Positions 5,775-12,935 of a stretch of DNA of 16,098 nt are shown here, piece after piece. The translations under genes and the position numbers were made by a program. This DNA is from UBA6115 sp012514225 (GTDB taxonomy: Bacteria; Bacillota; Clostridia; Christensenellales; Aristaeellaceae): assembly GCA_036756425.1 (NCBI GenBank), contig DAIOLC010000043.1, positions 1 to 16,098 on the forward strand, in the 5' to 3' direction. Under the pieces are notes generated by a model. It did not search any database and had not been told where the DNA came from. It saw only the letters and a program-made list of their open reading frames with translations. Position 1 is the stretch's first letter; each line of letters starts with the position of its first letter.

Positions 5775-7091
5775 TCAACCGCCGAAGAGCACGTCGTTGA
5801 TGACGCCCTCCAGGTACTCCTGCTTCCCGGAGCCGGGCAGCGGGGCGTCGCCCTGCCGGACGGCGGCGTCTGACAATTCCTCCAGCGTGGCCTTGCCGGA
5901 GCGGATTTTACGGCCCAGTTCGCTGTCGTAGGAGGCGTAGCGCTTTTTCACGAACTCGTCAATCCGCCCGTCCTGCATCAGTTCCGCTGCCTTGATGAGG
6001 CCCAGGGCGAAGGAGTCCATGCCCAGGATGAAGCCCTCGAACATGTCCTCGTGGGTGTAGGAGGGGCGGCGGTTCTTGGCGTCGAAGTTCAGCCCGCCGT
6101 CCAGGCCGCCGGCCTTCAGGATTTCCAGCATCGCCAGCGTGGTGTTGTAGACGTTGGAGGGGAACTGGTCGGTGTCCCAGCCCAGCATGTCGTCGCCCTG
6201 GTTGGCGTCCACGGAGCCCAGCATGCCGTTGATGGCGGCGACGCGCAGGTCGTGCTGGAAGGTGTGCCCGGCCAGGGTGGCGTGGTTGGCCTCGATGTTG
6301 AGCTTGAAGTCGCGGTCCAGGCCGTACTGGCGCAGGAAGCCGATGGAGGTCGCGGCGTCGAAGTCGTATTGGTGCTTCATGGGCTCCTTGGGCTTGGGCT
6401 CGATGAAGAAGGTGCCCTTGAAGCCGATGGAGCGGCCGTACTTGACCGCCATTTTCATCAGCGCCGCGATGTTTTCCTGCTCGAACTTCATGTCCGTGTT
6501 CAGCAGGGTCTCGTAGCCTTCCCGCCCGCCCCAGAACACATAGCCGCTGCCGCCCAGTTTGACGGTGCACTCCAGCGCCTTCTTGACCTGGGCCGCCGCG
6601 TGGCAGAACACGTCCACAGAGTTGCTGCTGCCCGCTCCGTTCATGTAGCGGGGGTTGGAGAAGAGGTTGGCCGTGCCCCAGAGGCACTTGATGTCGGTGC
6701 CGGCCATCTTGGCCTTGATGTAGTCGGTGATGTCGTCCAGGCGGCGGTTGGTTTCCTCCAGCGTCTCCGCCTCCGGCACCAGGTCCGCGTCGTGGAAGCA
6801 GAAGTACTCGATGCCCAGCTTCTGCATGAACTCGAACCCGGCGTCCACCTTGGCCTTTGCATGGGCCATCGTGCCTGGCTTGGCGCCGAAGGCCTTGTCC
6901 GACGTCCCGGGGCCGAACATGTCCGAGCCCGTCGCCGAGAGGTTGTGCCACCATGCCATGGCGAACTTGAGGTGGTCTTTCATCTTCTTGCCCAGGATGA
7001 CGCGCTGGGCGTCGTAGTACTTGAAGGCCAGCGGGTTTTTGGAACGGGGCCCCTCGTACTGGATGGCGGGCACTTCCTTGAACAGCGGCAT
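5775..7091 (-). CDS. xylA: Xylose isomerase (class II)
   Basis: It converts D-xylose to D-xylulose in the cytoplasm; the family also acts on glucose/fructose. The start is ATG 7091, preceded by AAGGAGG with a close gap; an upstream ATG at 7151 would lie before the predicted promoter. At 438 residues it has the usual class II length. Active-site features are His100 and Asp103 in 'FCFHDADLVPE', 'VFWGGREGYETLLNTD' (185-200), Glu231 and Lys233 in 'FFIEPKPKEPMKHQYDFD', Glu267 and His270 in 'LNIEANHATLAGHTFQHD', Asp295 in 'GSVDANQGD', Asp306/Asp308 in 'GWDTDQFP', and Asp337 in 'GGLNFDAK'. All metal ligands appear present. It follows xylB by 75 bases but probably has its own promoter as well. No XylR-type regulator is in view. 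Confidence 0.97.
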   Translation of the reverse strand: MPLFKEVPAIQYEGPRSKNPLAFKYYDAQRVILGKKMKDHLKFAMAWWHNLSATGSDMFGPGTSDKAFGAKPGTMAHAKAKVDAGFEFMQKLGIEYFCFHDADLVPEAETLEETNRRLDDITDYIKAKMAGTDIKCLWGTANLFSNPRYMNGAGSSNSVDVFCHAAAQVKKALECTVKLGGSGYVFWGGREGYETLLNTDMKFEQENIAALMKMAVKYGRSIGFKGTFFIEPKPKEPMKHQYDFDAATSIGFLRQYGLDRDFKLNIEANHATLAGHTFQHDLRVAAINGMLGSVDANQGDDMLGWDTDQFPSNVYNTTLAMLEILKAGGLDGGLNFDAKNRRPSYTHEDMFEGFILGMDSFALGLIKAAELMQDGRIDEFVKKRYASYDSELGRKIRSGKATLEELSDAAVRQGDAPLPGSGKQEYLEGVINDVLFGG

Positions 7092-7124
7092 ATCTTCCTC
7101 CTTGTGATTGGCTTTTGTGGGCAG

Positions 7125-7133
7125 AGTATACCA
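7125..7133 (-). promoter_or_regulatory. Extended -10 promoter of xylA
   Basis: On the minus strand TGGTATACT gives an extended -10 (TGn plus TATACT) about 34 bases before ATG 7091, inside the short xylB-xylA gap. The -35 region is poor. It suggests xylA can be transcribed independently of xylB. Confidence 0.5.
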
Positions 7134-7169
7134 TAAGCCCCGCGCCGCCAAAAGGGCGGGGGCGGCTTA
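7134..7169 (-). repeat. Inverted repeat overlapping the xylB stop codon
   Basis: TAAGCC and GGCTTA (plus-strand arms 7134-7139 and 7164-7169) flank an inner CGCC/GGCG stem. The arm contains the xylB TAA stop. No T-run follows; instead the xylA -10 box does. It could stabilise the xylB mRNA end or act as a weak attenuator. Confidence 0.4.
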
Positions 7170-8690
7170 CAGGCGGGCCAGTTCCTTGAAGGCGTCCTTC
7201 AGCGCGGGGTACAGCGCCCGGTACAGCCGGTGGCCCTTTTTGTAATAGGCGGCCTTTTCGGGGTCGGGCGAGAGGACGCGCTCCTCCTTTACCAGCTTCC
7301 GGCAGGCTTCCGGCACGCTTTTGTACAGCCCGGCGCCCACACCCGCCAGGATGGCGACGCCCAGGGCGGGGCCTTCCGCGCTCTTGATGGTCTTCACGGG
7401 GCTGCCGAAGACGTCGGAGAGCAGCTGCCGCCAGAAGGGCGACTTGGCGCCCCCGCCGGTGAGCAGCATGTCGCTGGGCACCACGCCCATGCCCTCCAGG
7501 ATGTCCAGGCTGTCCTTGAGGGAGTAGCTCACCCCCTCCATGACCGCGCGGATGAGGTCGCCTTTCTTGTGCATCGCGGACAGGCCGAAGAACACGCCGC
7601 GGCAGTCCGGGTCCAGGTGGGGGGTGCGCTCGCCCATCAGGTAGGGCAGGTAGATGAGGCGGTTGGCGCCGGGGGGGCTGTCCTGCGCCAGCGCGTCCAC
7701 CAGGTCGTAGGCGTCCACGCCCAGCTTTTCCGCCTCGGCGATTTCCTTTTCGCAGCAGGTGTCCCGGATCCAGCGCTTGGACAGGCCGGCGGACTGCACC
7801 ACGCCCATCACGTGCCAGGCGCCGGGCACCGCGCAGCAGAAGGTGTGCACCCGCCCCCTCGGGTCGATGGCCAGCTTGTCAGTGTGGGCGAAGACGACGC
7901 CGGAGGTGCCGACGGTGGTGAAGGCCTTGCCGTCCTCCACCGTGCCCGTGCCCACCGCGGCTGCTGCGTTGTCGCCGGCGCCGCCCACCACCAGGGTGGA
8001 TTCCGACAGCCCGGTCGCCTTCGCCGCCTTTTCGCTCACGTGCCCGGTGACCTCGGGGGACTCGTAAACCCGGGCCAGCAGCCCGCGCTCGATGCCCAGT
8101 TTCCCCAGCACCTCGTCGCTCCATCGGCGGCCGGGGACGTCCAGCAGCTGCATGCCGCTGGCGTCGGACACCTCGGTGGCGAAGTCGCCGGTGAGCTTGT
8201 AACGAAGGTAGTCCTTGGGCAACAGGATGTGGGCGCAGCGGCCGTACACCTCCGGCTCGTGCTTTTTGACCCACATGATTTTGGAGGCTGTGAAGCCGGT
8301 CAGCGCCGGGTTGGCGGTGATTTCGATCAGCCGCTTCGCACCGACGGCCTTCGTGATGTCCGCGCATTCCTCGCCGGTGCGCTGGTCCGCCCAGATGATG
8401 CAGCGCCGCAGCGGCTCCCCGCGCCCGTCCAGCATCACCAGGCCGTGCATCTGGCCGGAGATGCCCAGGGCGGCGATGTCCCGCGGGTCGACGCCGCTTT
8501 CGCGCACGACGTGTCCGATGGTGTCGACCGCGGCCTGCCACCAGTCCTCCGGCTCCTGCTCCGCCCAGCCGTTGTGCGGCTGGTAGAGGGGATACTCCGC
8601 CGTTTTCGCCGCGACCACCTTCCCGTCCGGGTCGAAGAGCACCGTGCGGGTGCCGGAGGTGCCCAGGTCGATGCCAAGCAGGTATTTCAT
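7167..8690 (-). CDS. xylB: Xylulokinase (FGGY family)
   Basis: It phosphorylates D-xylulose to xylulose-5-phosphate with ATP. The start is ATG 8690 (MKYLLGIDLGTSGTRTVLFD), with GGGGAGG 6 bases upstream; a longer reading to 8921 runs through the promoter and is not real. The 507 residues match the family. The N-terminal FGGY domain shows the ATP-binding 'GIDLGTSGTR' (6-15), the substrate-contact 'GISGQMHGLV' (77-86), and 'IIWADQRTGEE'. The C-terminal domain shows 'GGAGDNAAAAVGTG' with catalytic Asp240, 'TTVGTSGVV', 'YLPYLMGERTPHLDPDCRGVFFGL' and 'LLTGGGAKSPFWRQLLSDVFG'. It lies upstream of xylA on the same strand and is divergent from the maltodextrin operon. Confidence 0.96.
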   Translation of the reverse strand: MKYLLGIDLGTSGTRTVLFDPDGKVVAAKTAEYPLYQPHNGWAEQEPEDWWQAAVDTIGHVVRESGVDPRDIAALGISGQMHGLVMLDGRGEPLRRCIIWADQRTGEECADITKAVGAKRLIEITANPALTGFTASKIMWVKKHEPEVYGRCAHILLPKDYLRYKLTGDFATEVSDASGMQLLDVPGRRWSDEVLGKLGIERGLLARVYESPEVTGHVSEKAAKATGLSESTLVVGGAGDNAAAAVGTGTVEDGKAFTTVGTSGVVFAHTDKLAIDPRGRVHTFCCAVPGAWHVMGVVQSAGLSKRWIRDTCCEKEIAEAEKLGVDAYDLVDALAQDSPPGANRLIYLPYLMGERTPHLDPDCRGVFFGLSAMHKKGDLIRAVMEGVSYSLKDSLDILEGMGVVPSDMLLTGGGAKSPFWRQLLSDVFGSPVKTIKSAEGPALGVAILAGVGAGLYKSVPEACRKLVKEERVLSPDPEKAAYYKKGHRLYRALYPALKDAFKELARL

Positions 8691-8747
8691 TCCAATCCTC
8701 CCCGTGCCGGCTTCCGGCCGGCCGCGTATCCGTGTTTTCCACCCCGA

Positions 8748-8776
8748 ATGGTAGCCGGGAAGCGCGCTGTTGTCAA
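8748..8776 (-). promoter_or_regulatory. xylB promoter
   Basis: On the minus strand a perfect TTGACA (8771-8776) and TACCAT (8748-8753) are separated by exactly 17 bases. Transcription should start near 8741, leaving a leader of about 50 bases that contains the inverted repeat GCCGGC...GCCGGC. Confidence 0.75.
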
Positions 8777-8906
8777 TCAAACCGGACGGATTGAAGCCCT
8801 CCTGCGGGGGGTACATTGATGGGTGAAGCCCGCGGGGTTTCCCGCCCGTCCGCGGCCGGCGCCGCAGCCGCGGGGGATGGAAAAAACGGAAACCAAATTT
8901 GCGGGA

Positions 8907-8935
8907 TTGACATGCGGACAAGGCGCGATTATATT
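8907..8935 (+). promoter_or_regulatory. Promoter of the maltodextrin operon
   Basis: A perfect TTGACA (8907-8912) is followed after exactly 17 bases by TATATT (8930-8935). Transcription would start near 8942, giving a leader of about 119 bases. It is divergent from the xylB promoter, about 130 bases away. Confidence 0.8.
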
Positions 8936-8952
8936 AATGCCGAGGTTATGAA

Positions 8953-8976
8953 AACGATTCCGGGAACGATACCGGA
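8953..8976 (+). promoter_or_regulatory. Tandem 12-base direct repeat, candidate operator
   Basis: AACGATTCCGGG is followed immediately by AACGATACCGGA: two copies differing at only two positions. They sit about 10-35 bases after the predicted transcription start, a position where a bound repressor could block. The left edge, TGAAAACG, also resembles half of a catabolite (cre) or LacI-type site. The binding protein is unknown. Confidence 0.45.
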
Positions 8977-9060
8977 AAGGCGCGGCGGGGCGAAAGCCAC
9001 TTTGCGCCAAGGAACGGACACCACGCAGCCCAGGCTGCCGTGTAAATAAAAGGAGGAACC

Positions 9061-10242
9061 ATGAAAAAATTCTTCGTCACCCTGCTGGCGCTCGCGCTGG
9101 CGCTGTCCCTCACCGCCGTGGCCGTCGCCGAGACCGTCACGCTGAAGGTGTGGGGCTCCCAGGAAGACCAGGCCATGCTCCAGGAGATGGTCGAGGCCTT
9201 CAAGGCCGCCAACCCGGACAAGACCTACGACATTACCTTCGGCGTCGTGGGCGAGCCGGACGCGAAGACCCGCTACCTGGAAGACCCGGCCGCGGCCGCG
9301 GACGTGTTCGCCTTCCCCAACGACCAGCTCTACGATCTGCTGGCCGCGGACGCCCTGTATGAAGTGACCCGCAACAAGGACGCCATCGTCGCCGCCAACA
9401 GCGCCGGCGCCATCGAGGCCGCCAGCGCCCACGGGCAGCTGTACGCCTACCCCATGACCGCCGACAACGGCTATTTCCTCTACTATGACAAGTCCGTCAT
9501 CTCCGAGGAGCAGGTCCAGACCCTGGACGGCATCCTGGCCGCCGCGCAGGCCGCCGGCAAGAAGTTCTTCATGGACCTGTCCAACGGCTGGTACATCGCT
9601 TCCTTCTTCCTGGGCGCCGGCGGCAAGCTGGGCCTGGACGAGAACGGCGCGCAGACCGCCGACTTCAACAACGAGCGCGGTGTGCTGGCGGGCGAGGCCA
9701 TCAAGGCCCTGGCCGCCCATGAAGCCTTCCTCACGGGCGACGACGCCATCCTGACCGGCGGCATGGGCGACACCATCGCGGCCGGCGTGTCCGGCACCTG
9801 GAACGCCGACGCCATCAAGGAAAAGCTGGGCGAGAACTACGCCGCCACCAAGCTGCCCACCTTCACCCTGGGCGACGAGCAGGCCCAGATGGGCTCCTTC
9901 GCGGGCTTCAAGCTGGTGGGCGTGAACACCATGACCGCCTTCCCCGAGGACGCGATGGCCGTGGCCGAGTGGCTGACCAACGAGGAGAACCAGGTGAAGC
10001 GCTTCGAGCTGCGCGCGATGGGTCCCTCCAACGTGAACGCCGCCGCCAGCGAAGCCGTCCAGGCCAACATCGCCCTGGCCGCCCTGGCCGCCCAGTCCCA
10101 GTTCGCCGTCTCCCAGAAGGACGTGCTGGGCGGGTACTGGACGCCCGCGGAAGCCTTCGGCGCCACCATGGAAGCCAAGGACTACACCAAGGACGTCAAG
10201 ACCCTGCTGGACGAAATGGTCGCCGCGATTACCGCGAAGTAA
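9061..10242 (+). CDS. Maltodextrin-type ABC transporter substrate-binding protein, no lipobox
   Basis: A 393-residue extracellular sugar-binding protein of the MalE-like family 1 fold starts at ATG 9061 with AAAGGAGG just upstream. Residues 1-23 are a signal peptide ending AVA before 'ETVTLKVWGSQEDQAMLQEMVEAFKAANP', the typical first strand and helix of sugar-binding proteins. Later landmarks are 'DVFAFPNDQLYDLLAADAL', 'YAYPMTADNGYFLYYDKSV', 'GTWNADAIKEKLG' and 'GSFAGFKLVGVNTMTAFPEDAMAVAEWLTNEENQVKRFELRAMGPSNV', characteristic of maltose or maltodextrin binders. The protein contains no cysteine, so it lacks the lipobox normally used to tether such proteins in Gram-positive cells; the place where it would be reads LTAVA. 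The following GH13 and malQ genes support a malto-oligosaccharide ligand. Confidence 0.9.
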   Translation: MKKFFVTLLALALALSLTAVAVAETVTLKVWGSQEDQAMLQEMVEAFKAANPDKTYDITFGVVGEPDAKTRYLEDPAAAADVFAFPNDQLYDLLAADALYEVTRNKDAIVAANSAGAIEAASAHGQLYAYPMTADNGYFLYYDKSVISEEQVQTLDGILAAAQAAGKKFFMDLSNGWYIASFFLGAGGKLGLDENGAQTADFNNERGVLAGEAIKALAAHEAFLTGDDAILTGGMGDTIAAGVSGTWNADAIKEKLGENYAATKLPTFTLGDEQAQMGSFAGFKLVGVNTMTAFPEDAMAVAEWLTNEENQVKRFELRAMGPSNVNAAASEAVQANIALAALAAQSQFAVSQKDVLGGYWTPAEAFGATMEAKDYTKDVKTLLDEMVAAITAK

Positions 10243-10254
10243 GCAAACTGACCC

Positions 10255-10288
10255 GCGGGGAACAGCCTGGCTGTTCCCCGCCTTTTAT
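10255..10288 (+). terminator. Intra-operon hairpin between the binding protein and MalF genes
   Basis: GCGGGGAACAGC and GCTGTTCCCCGC form a perfect 12-bp stem with a 3-base loop, followed by CTTTTATC. It is a strong stem with a short T-run, so it is probably a partial terminator or mRNA stabiliser. Either role would leave more binding-protein mRNA than permease mRNA, as known for E. coli malE-malF. Confidence 0.7.
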
Positions 10289-10308
10289 CATGTAAGCGGG
10301 GTGAGCGC

Positions 10309-11694
10309 ATGTCAGGGGCAAACACGGTCTCCGCCCGTTCCGGCAAGGGCTTCTTTTCGGAACTGGCGGCCATCTTCCGCGGCGGGGACGCCGCCACCCG
10401 GCTGACCTTCCTCGTCATGGGGCTGGGCAGCCTGGTCCGCCGCCAGTTCGTCAAGGGCGGCCTTTTCCTGCTCAGCCAGGTGCTGTTCATCTGGTACTTC
10501 TTCGGCTTCGCCTGGCAGTACCTGAGCAAGTTCACCACCCTGGGCACCGAGGGCATGCGCCGGGAATGGAGCGAGGCGCGGCAGATTTTTGTGCGCACCC
10601 CCGGGGACAATTCCATGCTCATCCTGCTGTTCAGCGTGTTCAGCCTGATGCTGCTGCTGGGCTTCGTCTTCCTCTGGCGCGCGAGCCTCCGGGCGGCCTA
10701 CAGGGCCCAGCTGGACGCCCGGGCGGGGCGGAAGCCCGCCACCTTCCAGGAGGATTTGCGGCGCCTGCTCAACGAGCGCTTCCATCTTTCCCTGCTCTCC
10801 CTGCCCACGCTGATGGCCTTCGCCTTCACCATCCTGCCGACCATCTTCATGATTCTCATCGCCTTCACCAACTTCGACGCCAACCACCAGCCGCCGGGCA
10901 ACCTGTTCACCTGGGTGGGGCTGACCAACTTCACCGACGTCTTCTGGAAGGACCCGCTCAAGGCGGGCACCTTCGGCCGGGTGCTGGGCTGGACGATGAT
11001 CTGGGCGGTCATCGCCACCTTCACCAACTACCTGTTCGGCATGGTGCTGGCCATCATGATCAACCAGAAAAAAGTGCGGCTCAAAAGCATGTGGCGGACG
11101 ATTTTCGTCATCACCATCGCCATCCCGCAGTTCGTCAGCCTCATGCTCATGAGCCAGCTGCTGCACGACCAGGGCGCGCTGAACATGCTGCTGAAGCAGT
11201 GGGGCTTCGTCTCCTCCAGCGTCCCCTTCCTGACGGACGCGACGGCGGCGCGCATCACCATCCTGGTGGTCAACCTCTGGGTGGGCATCCCCTATTCGAT
11301 GCTTATCACCTCCGGCATCCTGATGAACATCCCCAAGGACCTCTACGAAAGCGCCTCCATCGACGGCGCGTCGCCGGTCCGGATGTTCTTCTCCATCACC
11401 CTGCCCTACATGATGTTCGTGACCACGCCCTACCTGATTACCGCCTTCGTGGGCAACATCAACAACTTCAACGTCATCTACCTCCTCACCCGCGGCGGCC
11501 CCCTGGTGACGGATTACTACCAGGCCGGCAAGACCGACCTGCTGGTCACCTGGCTGTACAAGCTGACCGTGGACCGGCAGAACTACTCCCTGGCCTCCAC
11601 CATCGGCATCTTCGTCTTCGTGGTGAGCGCCGGGCTGTCGCTGCTGGTGTACAACATGTCCGGCTCGGCCCGCAAGGAGGAGGAGTTCCAATGA
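10309..11694 (+). CDS. MalF-like maltodextrin ABC transporter permease
   Basis: A 461-residue membrane permease starts at ATG 10309 with GGGGTGAG upstream. Before the usual binding-protein-dependent transport domain there is an N-terminal part: a basic stretch, then 'LTFLVMGLGSLVRRQFVKGGLFLLSQVLFIWYFFGFAWQYL' (32-72) and a further segment at about 103-124. The core has 'LLSLPTLMAFAFTILPTIFMILIAFTNFD' (162-190), 'WVGLTNFTDVF', and the EAA loop 'YESASIDGASPVRMFFSITLP' (346-366), which docks to the ATPase. The 'NNFNVIYLLTRGGP' segment is typical of MalF-like permeases. Its stop overlaps the next start by ATGA. The cluster encodes no ATPase, so a shared MsmX-like one elsewhere is likely (inference). 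Confidence 0.92.
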   Translation: MSGANTVSARSGKGFFSELAAIFRGGDAATRLTFLVMGLGSLVRRQFVKGGLFLLSQVLFIWYFFGFAWQYLSKFTTLGTEGMRREWSEARQIFVRTPGDNSMLILLFSVFSLMLLLGFVFLWRASLRAAYRAQLDARAGRKPATFQEDLRRLLNERFHLSLLSLPTLMAFAFTILPTIFMILIAFTNFDANHQPPGNLFTWVGLTNFTDVFWKDPLKAGTFGRVLGWTMIWAVIATFTNYLFGMVLAIMINQKKVRLKSMWRTIFVITIAIPQFVSLMLMSQLLHDQGALNMLLKQWGFVSSSVPFLTDATAARITILVVNLWVGIPYSMLITSGILMNIPKDLYESASIDGASPVRMFFSITLPYMMFVTTPYLITAFVGNINNFNVIYLLTRGGPLVTDYYQAGKTDLLVTWLYKLTVDRQNYSLASTIGIFVFVVSAGLSLLVYNMSGSARKEEEFQ

Positions 11695-12935
11695 AACAAA
11701 AACGCGCCCTCCGACAGCCCCACGCCATGCTGGCCTGCGTTCTGGGCCTGCTGGCGCCCCTCGCGCTGCTGCTGCCCTGGATTCGCCAGGGCGGGGGTTC
11801 CCTGGGCGGCCTGGGCCTGCTGACCGCCTCGCCGCAGGTGCTGGCGCTGCGTCCCCTGGCCTTTTTCGGGGCGCTGGGCTTCCTCTTCTCGCTTTACGCG
11901 CTGTTCTCCAAAAACCGCAACGCCATGCGCGGCCTGGCCGCGGCGGCGGCGGCCGGCGTGCTGGCGGCCGTGTACGCCCTGCTGACCGCCAAGGCGACCG
12001 CGGACGCCTCCCTCACCCTGGCCGAGCCCTTCTTCGTGTCGCACCTGGGGCCCGGGCTGTGGGCCTTCGGCCTGCTGGCGCTGGCGACCCTCGTGCTGTC
12101 GCTGATGGCGCTGCGGCAGCCGGTGGCCTACGTGGTGCTGTCCTCCATGGCGGCGGTCTGGCTGGTGCCGGTGGCCTGGCTGCTGCTGACCGCCTTCCGG
12201 CAGGAGCCGGGCGCCTACACCCCCTACGTGCTGCCCCGGGGATACACGCTGATGAACTTCTCCCGCCTGTTCACCGAGACGCAGCAGTTCAACTTCCCCC
12301 GCTGGTACATGAACACCCTCATCGTCGCGGTCATCACCTGCCTGGTCACCACCACGCTGGTGCTGATGATTTCCTACGCCTTCAGCCGCCTGCGCTTCCC
12401 CTCCCGCAAGACCTACATGAACGTCGGCCTCATCATCAGCATGTTCCCCGGCTTCATGAGCATGATCGCCATCTACCACATCCTCAAGGCCGTCGGGCTG
12501 GACCAGTCCCTGGTGTCCCTCATCCTGGTCTATTCCGGCGGCGGGGCGCTGGGCTACTTCATCGCCAAGGGCTTTTTCGACACCATCCCCCGCTCCCTGG
12601 ACGAGGCGGCCACCATCGACGGCGCCAGCAAAAACCTGATTTTCTGGAAAATCATCCTGCCCTCCAGCAAGCCCATCGTGGTCTACACCGCCATCACGGC
12701 CTTCATCGCGCCGTGGGTGGACTTCATCTTCGTGTCCGTCATCATGAAGGACAACTACCAGAACTACACCGTCGCGCTGGGCCTGTTCCGGATGCTGGAG
12801 CGCGAGCACATCTACGAGTACTTCACCCGCTTCTGCGCGGGCGCGGTGCTGGTGGCCCTGCCCATCACGCTGCTGTTCATCAAAATCCAGAAGTTCTACG
12901 TCGAGGGTGTCACCGGCGGGGCGGTCAAGGGATGA
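11691..12935 (+). CDS. MalG-like maltodextrin ABC transporter permease with extra N-terminal membrane domain
   Basis: It starts at ATG 11691 inside ATGA, overlapping the malF stop by 4 bases, with AGGAGGAG ahead. The 414 residues are well above the usual about 280 for MalG. The standard permease part begins near residue 145 ('AYVVLSSMAAVWLVPVAWLLLTAFR'), with 'YMNTLIVAVITCLVTTTLVLMISYAFSR' and the EAA loop 'LDEAATIDGASKNLIFWKIILP' (303-324). The first about 140 residues are extra: about four hydrophobic segments (12-30, 52-73, 80-99, 122-141) separated by a glycine-rich loop and an alanine-rich run. I do not recognise this extension; it might interact with the ATPase or another membrane partner. 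The stop overlaps the next gene by ATGA. Confidence 0.92.
   Translation: MKQKRALRQPHAMLACVLGLLAPLALLLPWIRQGGGSLGGLGLLTASPQVLALRPLAFFGALGFLFSLYALFSKNRNAMRGLAAAAAAGVLAAVYALLTAKATADASLTLAEPFFVSHLGPGLWAFGLLALATLVLSLMALRQPVAYVVLSSMAAVWLVPVAWLLLTAFRQEPGAYTPYVLPRGYTLMNFSRLFTETQQFNFPRWYMNTLIVAVITCLVTTTLVLMISYAFSRLRFPSRKTYMNVGLIISMFPGFMSMIAIYHILKAVGLDQSLVSLILVYSGGGALGYFIAKGFFDTIPRSLDEAATIDGASKNLIFWKIILPSSKPIVVYTAITAFIAPWVDFIFVSVIMKDNYQNYTVALGLFRMLEREHIYEYFTRFCAGAVLVALPITLLFIKIQKFYVEGVTGGAVKG

Noticed and set aside
6051..7136. Long plus-strand frame opposite xylA
   Set aside because: Val-, Gly- and His-rich low-complexity product, no ribosome site, fully antisense to a gene with intact catalytic motifs.
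7230..8819. 529-residue plus-strand frame opposite xylB
   Set aside because: Same antisense pattern created by GC-rich third positions; no family resemblance.
9022..9043. Possible riboswitch or attenuator in the operon leader (CAGCC/GGCTG hairpin)
   Set aside because: A single short hairpin with no T-run or known aptamer core was seen, so it was not listed as a feature.
10566..11690. Extension of the malG frame upstream to 10566 (789 residues)
   Set aside because: The upstream part is an out-of-frame reading of malF, rich in Pro, His and Arg; the ATGA overlap with AGGAGGAG fixes the start at 11691.
10312..11691. Long minus-strand frame opposite malF
   Set aside because: Product is almost all Glu, Asp, Gly, Gln and His; antisense artefact of a membrane-protein gene.
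11583..12809. Long minus-strand frame opposite malG
   Set aside because: Composition of Gly, Gln, His, Asp and Glu without structure; antisense artefact.
12059..12931. Extension of the amylase frame upstream to 12059
   Set aside because: It reads malG in the wrong frame; the signal peptide begins at ATG 12932.
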